The notes under the pieces are model-generated. The model saw nothing but the letters and a program-made list of their open reading frames with translations. It searched no databases and had not been told where the DNA came from. The position numbers and the translations under genes were made by a program. Positions 33,937 through 37,517 of a stretch of DNA of 37,517 nt are shown here, one piece after another. The stretch comes from Candidatus Poribacteria bacterium. Its GTDB lineage: Bacteria; Poribacteria; WGA-4E; GCA-2687025. The stretch covers positions 1 to 37,517 of the forward strand of contig VGLH01000023.1 of assembly GCA_016866785.1 (NCBI GenBank), in the 5' to 3' direction. The first letter of the stretch is position 1, and the number at the start of each line of letters is the position of its first letter.

Positions 33937-33965
33937 AACGTACCAGACGCTCGCGTCGCCGTCAA
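33937..33965 (-). promoter_or_regulatory. Predicted extended -10 promoter of LamG copy 1
   Basis: On the minus strand TTGACG (33960-33965, 5 of 6) is 17 bases from TACGTT (33937-33942) with TGG before it. The TGGTACGTT core and the 17-base spacing equal those of the tamB promoter. Transcription would start near 33930, about 42 bases before the ATG. Confidence 0.5.
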
Positions 33966-33982
33966 CCGGCGCGTTCATGTGG

Positions 33983-34756
33983 CTACTCGGCGCGCAGAGC
34001 CGCCCATGTCGTTGCCGCCTTCGCCCTCGGATCGACCGAGAGGAAGTTGCCTCCGTAGATCTCCTTGACCTCAGCGGCAGTGATCGCCCGGTTCCACACC
34101 ATCACATCGTCCACGGACATCGTCGCCTTGCGCGCGTTGCAGCAGCCACGGCTGTCGCGCCCGATCACCACGTCAGCGGGCGTGTCGGCGATCGAGTTGC
34201 CGGCTTGAGCGTACTTACCCTTCTCGACGCCGTCGATGTACGTCAGAACCTGCTTGCCATCCCACGTCCCGACGATGTGGTGCCACTCCGATTTGGCGAT
34301 ATTGACGCTTGCCGCCGTCTGCCACGCGACGAACGCCGGCGTCCAGAACAGCGGCTCCCACTCGAATGCAGGGCCCCGCCAGTTGCTCAGATGGATCATC
34401 CACGTATCGGCTTTGGTGATGATCGAGTTGTGGCTATCCGGCATCGATTCCAGATTGCACCAGGCGACCAGCGACGCCGCCTTGCCCAGGTTCAGCGAGG
34501 CGCTGTTCTTGACGACGACCATGTTTGCGGGGGCGTCTTCGGTGACCTTGACCGCCTTCCCGAACTTCCCCGCGACCCAGCTCACCTTGCCCGAGAACTT
34601 GCCGTCGTTCTTGTTGCCCGATTCGTCCTTCGCGATTTCTCCGGAACCTTCATCGAACGGGAGGTAGAGCACCAACCCGTTCGTGTCCAGCGCCGAAGCC
34701 AAGTGCGCCCCAGCGAAGAGGACGAACGCAAATACCGATATCGCGATACGTCTCAT
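33983..34756 (-). CDS. Secreted LamG/concanavalin-fold protein (copy 2)
   Basis: A 257-residue paralogue of the protein at 33121-33888, clearly alike along its whole length. The signal peptide is MRRIAISVFAFVLFAGAHL ending ASA before LDTNGLVLYLPFDEGSG, the same mature start as copy 1. The LamG domain spans about 24-230 with SIITKADTWMIHLSNW, WEPLFWTPAFVAWQT, WHHIVGTWDGKQVLTYIDG and RDSRGCCNARKATMSVDDV. Its cysteines include an additional one in LVAWCNLE. AAGGGAA precedes the ATG. It lies 94 bases from the start of copy 1, which has its own promoter, so the genes are tandem duplicates with separate control. Function is unknown; binding to polysaccharide or to cell-surface partners is likely for the fold. 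Confidence 0.88.
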   Translation of the reverse strand: MRRIAISVFAFVLFAGAHLASALDTNGLVLYLPFDEGSGEIAKDESGNKNDGKFSGKVSWVAGKFGKAVKVTEDAPANMVVVKNSASLNLGKAASLVAWCNLESMPDSHNSIITKADTWMIHLSNWRGPAFEWEPLFWTPAFVAWQTAASVNIAKSEWHHIVGTWDGKQVLTYIDGVEKGKYAQAGNSIADTPADVVIGRDSRGCCNARKATMSVDDVMVWNRAITAAEVKEIYGGNFLSVDPRAKAATTWAALRAE

Positions 34757-34836
34757 GCAGGTTCCCTTCCGATCCAGTCAGCGAGCGCTGGACCCCCACA
34801 GAGATTGCGGGCGCCGTCCGGCGCAACTATGCCTAC

Positions 34837-34865
34837 AGTCTAGCAAGCGAGAGCAGGCACCGCAA
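34837..34865 (-). promoter_or_regulatory. Candidate extended -10 promoter of LamG copy 2
   Basis: On the minus strand TTGCGG (34860-34865, 3 of 6) lies 17 bases from TAGACT (34837-34842, 4 of 6), which is preceded by TGC, an extended -10. The leader would be about 75 bases and contain a short GC hairpin (arms GCGCC/GGCGC at 34811-34824). Confidence 0.35.
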
Positions 34866-34905
34866 CGGGGGGAGGTCTCGGTGGCTCCGACGCGGCGCGG
34901 TTGAC

Positions 34906-34934
34906 TTCCCACTGGCGCGATGACGGGCTATAAC
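34906..34934 (+). promoter_or_regulatory. Predicted promoter of the ahbC operon
   Basis: TATAAC (34929-34934, 5 of 6) is preceded at 17 bases by TTCCCA (34906-34911, 4 of 6). The start would be near 34941, about 48 bases before the ATG at 34989. A nearby TTGACT (34901-34906) is a better -35 hexamer but its 22-base spacing is too long. Confidence 0.45.
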
Positions 34935-34988
34935 TTCGCGTGAGGGAGAGACCGACTCGGGTGGGACATCCAGGGAGGCATCCAGCAG

Positions 34989-36263
34989 ATGATTGGAATC
35001 TCACGCCTTCTGAACGGCACGGTGACAACCGGAGATGCGCTGCGATACGGGCGATCCACCGCCCGGGGTCCCGCCCACCTCCTCCACTATTCCGACGACA
35101 AGAAGCCCGTCGTCGTGTGGAACTGCACGCAGCGATGCAATCTGCGCTGCATCCACTGCTACGCGAACTCGCGGAACCAGGAATACCCCGGCGAGCTGAC
35201 GACCGACGAGGCGATGCGGTTCATGGACGACCTCGCCGCCTACAAGGTTCCCACCGTGCTCTTCTCCGGCGGCGAACCCCTGATGCGCCCCGACCTCTTC
35301 GAGATCGCCGAGCACGCTCGCGGGGTCGGGCTCCGAGCCGTCCTCTCGACGAACGGGACGCTCATCGACGACGAGACGGCGGACCGCATCCGCGACGCGG
35401 GGTTCACCTACGCCGGCATCAGCCTCGACGGCATCGGCGCCGTGCATGACCGCATCCGGGGGGTCAAGGGCGCGTTCGAGGACACGCTCGAAGGACTGCG
35501 ACGGGTCCGCGACCGAGGCGTGCGGGTCGGGCTGCGCTTCACGGTTCACGCGAAGAACGTCCAGGAACTTCCGGCGATCTTCGAGCTGATGGCGCAGGAA
35601 AGCATCCCGCGTTGCTGCATCTACCACCTGGCGTATGCCGGGCGCGGCGAGAAGCTGAGCCGCTATGACCTGACGCCGGAGGAGACGCGGTCGGCACTCG
35701 ACCTGATCTTCGAGCAGGCGCGGCTGTTCCACCAGCGCGGCATCGATCTCGACCTGCTGACCGTCGACAACCACACGGACAACGCCTACCTCTACATGCG
35801 GCTCCGGGAAGACGATCCCGACCGCGCGGAAGACGTCCTCAAGCTGCTCCAGTGGAACGGTGGGAACCAGTCCGGCATCGCCATAGCGGCGGTCGATCCG
35901 AGAGGCAACGTCCATCCCGACCAGTTCTCGTGGGAACACACGTTCGGCAACGTGCGCGAGCGCGCCTTCGGCGACATCTGGATGGATCGCACCCATCCCT
36001 ATCTGGCGATCCTCAAGGATCGCAAGAGCCACCTGAAGGGCAGATGCGCCGTCTGCAAGTGGCAGGGGATCTGCAACGGGAACCTGCGGATCCGAGCGGA
36101 GAGCTACTTCGGCGATCCGCTCGCTCCCGACCCCGGCTGCTACCTGACCGACGAGGAGTGCGGCATCCAGCCGGGAACCCCCGAAGCCGCCGCCGCTGCC
36201 GAGTTCTTGGTTCCCATTCAGGTGAACTCTCCCCAGTCCCAGTCCGCCACACACACGGCGTAG
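34989..36263 (+). CDS. ahbC: 12,18-didecarboxysiroheme deacetylase (radical SAM, SPASM domain)
   Basis: A 424-residue radical SAM enzyme of the siroheme-dependent heme pathway. It would remove two acetate side chains of didecarboxysiroheme to give iron-coproporphyrin III. The N-terminus MIGISRLLNGTVTTGDALRYG is typical of AhbC. The SAM-binding cluster is C50-x3-C54-x2-C57 (RCNLRCIHCY), followed by SGGEPLMRPDLFE. The C-terminal SPASM-type auxiliary cluster ligands include CAVCKWQGIC and later cysteines (GCYLTDEECG). GGGAGG lies ten bases before the ATG. A related alternative is NirJ of heme d1 synthesis, but the N-terminus favours AhbC. AhbA/B are not in the window. The next radical SAM gene follows after 30 bases. 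Confidence 0.82.
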   Translation: MIGISRLLNGTVTTGDALRYGRSTARGPAHLLHYSDDKKPVVVWNCTQRCNLRCIHCYANSRNQEYPGELTTDEAMRFMDDLAAYKVPTVLFSGGEPLMRPDLFEIAEHARGVGLRAVLSTNGTLIDDETADRIRDAGFTYAGISLDGIGAVHDRIRGVKGAFEDTLEGLRRVRDRGVRVGLRFTVHAKNVQELPAIFELMAQESIPRCCIYHLAYAGRGEKLSRYDLTPEETRSALDLIFEQARLFHQRGIDLDLLTVDNHTDNAYLYMRLREDDPDRAEDVLKLLQWNGGNQSGIAIAAVDPRGNVHPDQFSWEHTFGNVRERAFGDIWMDRTHPYLAILKDRKSHLKGRCAVCKWQGICNGNLRIRAESYFGDPLAPDPGCYLTDEECGIQPGTPEAAAAAEFLVPIQVNSPQSQSATHTA

Positions 36264-36293
36264 CCGCCTGAGCGGGTCGAGAAGGAGCCGCGC

Positions 36294-37460
36294 GTGAACG
36301 GGAATCTCCACGAGAAGGCGGATGCGGATCGGCGGCACATGAACGCCCGGATGACCGAGATCGACTTCAACGAATCGCCCTTCACGGTCATCTGGGAGGT
36401 CACGCGCGCGTGCGCGTTCGCATGCGTCCACTGTCGCGCCGAAGCGCAGCATCGCCGCCATGCCGACGAGCTGACGACCGAGGAGGGGTTCAAGCTCCTC
36501 GAAGACATCAAGTCGTTCGGTAACCCGATCATGGTGTTCACGGGCGGCGACCCGATGATGCGCCGCGATCTGTTCGACCTGCTGGGCAAGAGCGTCCAGC
36601 TCGGGCTGCGCACGTCGCTGACCCCGACGGCAACCGCGCTCGTCACGCGCGAGCGCCTCGAACGCGTCCGCGACGTCGGCGTGCTGCGGATCGCGCTCAG
36701 CCTCGACGGACCCGACGCGCAGACACACGATTTCTTCCGGGGGTTCGCCGGCTCGTTCGCGCGGACGATGGAGATTCTCGAGACGGCGCAGGACCTCGGC
36801 ATGAGCTTGCAGGTCAACACGACCGTCAGCCGGTACAACCGCGACAAGTTGGACGACATGACCCCCTTCCTCGAAAAGTACGGGATCGTCCAGTGGTCCG
36901 TGTTCTTCCTCGTCCCGACGGGCAGAGGTCAGACCGCCGACATGATCACCGCCGAGGAGCACGAGGAGGTCTTCAACTGGCTGTGGGAGCTCTCCAAGCA
37001 CGCGCCGTTCGACATCAAGGCGACGGCCGCCCAGCACTTCCGGCGCGTCGCGATCCAGCGCGAGCGGCAAGCTCAGCGCGAATCGGGTGAACGCGGACCC
37101 GTGCGCTTCGCAGGAGCCGGATTCCGGTATGCGGACGGACTGCATCGCCCGATGCAGGGCGTCAACGACGGCAAGGGCCTGGTGTTCGTCTCGCATGTTG
37201 GCGACGTGTACCCCAGTGGGTTCCTGCCGATTTGTGACGGCAACGTGCGCGTGAAGTCGCTGGTAGACATCTACCGGAACGCGCCGCTCTTCCGCGAACT
37301 GCGCGATCCCGACTTGCTCAAGGGCAAGTGCGGGCGGTGCGAGTACCGCGTCGTGTGCGGCGGGAACCGAGGGCGCGCCTACGCGCTGACGGGGGACTAC
37401 CTCGCGTCCGAACCCATGTGCAACCACGACCCGATGATGGAGGCAATGGCGTCCGTCTGA
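36294..37460 (+). CDS. AhbD-like / TIGR04053-family radical SAM SPASM protein
   Basis: A 388-residue radical SAM protein. The iron-sulfur cluster that binds SAM is C40-x3-C44-x2-C47 (RACAFACVHCR) and the SPASM region has CGRCEYRVVCGGNRGRAYA followed by a late cysteine (MCNHDP). IWEVTRAC, FTGGDPMMRRDLF, SLDGPDAQTHDFFRG and FFLVPTGRG are shared by AhbD (heme b synthase, which decarboxylates iron-coproporphyrin III) and by the TIGR04053 (BA_1875) family, which is close to it. Placement directly after ahbC favours the heme role. The start is a GTG with AAGGAG six bases upstream; ATGs in frame further on lack such a site. I leave the symbol blank because AhbD and TIGR04053 cannot be separated by eye. 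Confidence 0.82.
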   Translation: MNGNLHEKADADRRHMNARMTEIDFNESPFTVIWEVTRACAFACVHCRAEAQHRRHADELTTEEGFKLLEDIKSFGNPIMVFTGGDPMMRRDLFDLLGKSVQLGLRTSLTPTATALVTRERLERVRDVGVLRIALSLDGPDAQTHDFFRGFAGSFARTMEILETAQDLGMSLQVNTTVSRYNRDKLDDMTPFLEKYGIVQWSVFFLVPTGRGQTADMITAEEHEEVFNWLWELSKHAPFDIKATAAQHFRRVAIQRERQAQRESGERGPVRFAGAGFRYADGLHRPMQGVNDGKGLVFVSHVGDVYPSGFLPICDGNVRVKSLVDIYRNAPLFRELRDPDLLKGKCGRCEYRVVCGGNRGRAYALTGDYLASEPMCNHDPMMEAMASV

Positions 37461-37463
37461 GGC

Positions 37464-37492
37464 GTGCCGTTCTCCGGCAGGTGCGCTACACT
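37464..37492 (+). promoter_or_regulatory. Weak candidate promoter of the gene at the right edge
   Basis: TACACT (37487-37492, 4 of 6) is preceded at 17 bases by GTGCCG (37464-37469, 3 of 6). It lies just after the radical SAM stop and 17 bases before the ATG at 37510. Chance matches of this quality are common in GC-rich DNA. Confidence 0.25.
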
Positions 37493-37509
37493 GCTCCGGG
37501 GGATTCCAC

Positions 37510-37517
37510 ATGGCACG
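37510..37517 (+). CDS. Start of an unidentified gene, cut by the window edge
   Basis: ATG GCA CG at the last eight bases follows a possible GGGGGA ribosome site and a possible promoter. Only M-A and part of a third codon are visible, so nothing can be said about the product. Confidence 0.3.

Noticed and set aside
34901-34934. TTGACT paired with TATAAC as the ahbC promoter
   Set aside because: The 22-base spacing is too long for a sigma70 promoter; TTCCCA at 17 bases fits better.
35001-37511. 836-codon open frame antisense to both radical SAM genes
   Set aside because: High-GC codon use keeps the antisense frame open; the plus-strand frames have intact radical SAM and SPASM motifs, while the antisense protein is low-complexity with no recognisable domain.
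1-37517. CRISPR array, tRNA, rRNA, prophage, integrase or transposase
   Set aside because: I saw no regularly spaced repeats, no cloverleaf-like tRNA sequence and no matching protein families.

Overview
The window comes from a GC-rich (by eye low-to-mid 60s percent), very compactly coded, Gram-negative (diderm) bacterium. An outer membrane is implied by a TamB-like giant protein next to an Omp85/BamA-type barrel protein, and by a lipoprotein with a lipobox. The mix of paired Gfo/Idh-type oxidoreductases with TIM-barrel sugar isomerases, LamG/concanavalin-fold secreted proteins, a carbohydrate ABC importer and siroheme-route (Ahb) radical SAM enzymes resembles Poribacteria/Latescibacteria-type environmental lineages. 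That placement is inference only; there is no rRNA or other taxonomic marker here.

Layout. (1) 2-2970 (+): carbohydrate ABC importer: two MalF/MalG-type permeases, a MalK-type ATPase with a corrupted signature motif, and a small three-helix membrane protein. (2) 2981-6490 (-): a complete riboflavin operon ribD-ribE-ribBA-ribH with its own promoter and a leader too short for an FMN riboswitch. (3) 6491-6915: divergent regulatory region with two good promoters and, between them, a 204-bp segment bounded by 16-bp perfect inverted repeats and near-flanking CAAGGC direct repeats, around a strong palindrome (MITE candidate). (4) 6916-11690 (+): a 1256-residue HEAT-repeat lipoprotein two bases from a BatA-like von Willebrand A membrane protein. 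(5) 11720-12001 (-): a 93-residue orphan. (6) 12178-15886: two oxidoreductase plus isomerase cassettes, tail to tail. (7) 16007-18430 (-): Ski2/HelY-like helicase, divergent from (8) 18565-27826 (+): TamB-like (2168 aa) and an Omp85 protein with seven POTRA-like repeats. (9) 27839-32908 (-): lipid operon: fatty acyl reductase, an AMP-ligase/ACP/acyltransferase fusion, and a HAD-IB phosphatase. (10) 33121-34756 (-): two paralogous secreted LamG proteins, each with its own promoter. (11) 34989-37460 (+): AhbC and an AhbD/TIGR04053-like radical SAM SPASM protein. A further gene begins at the right edge.

How the parts work together: riboflavin genes make a flavin precursor; the two radical SAM proteins probably run the last steps of siroheme-dependent heme synthesis; the TamB/Omp85 pair serves envelope protein or lipid transport; the lipid operon could turn free fatty acids into fatty alcohols and acylated glycerolipids; the ABC importer and the oxidoreductase/isomerase cassettes point to use of sugars or polyols. 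Several promoters share a TTGAC-type -35 with an extended TGn -10 element. No tRNA, rRNA, CRISPR array, prophage or transposase gene was seen.
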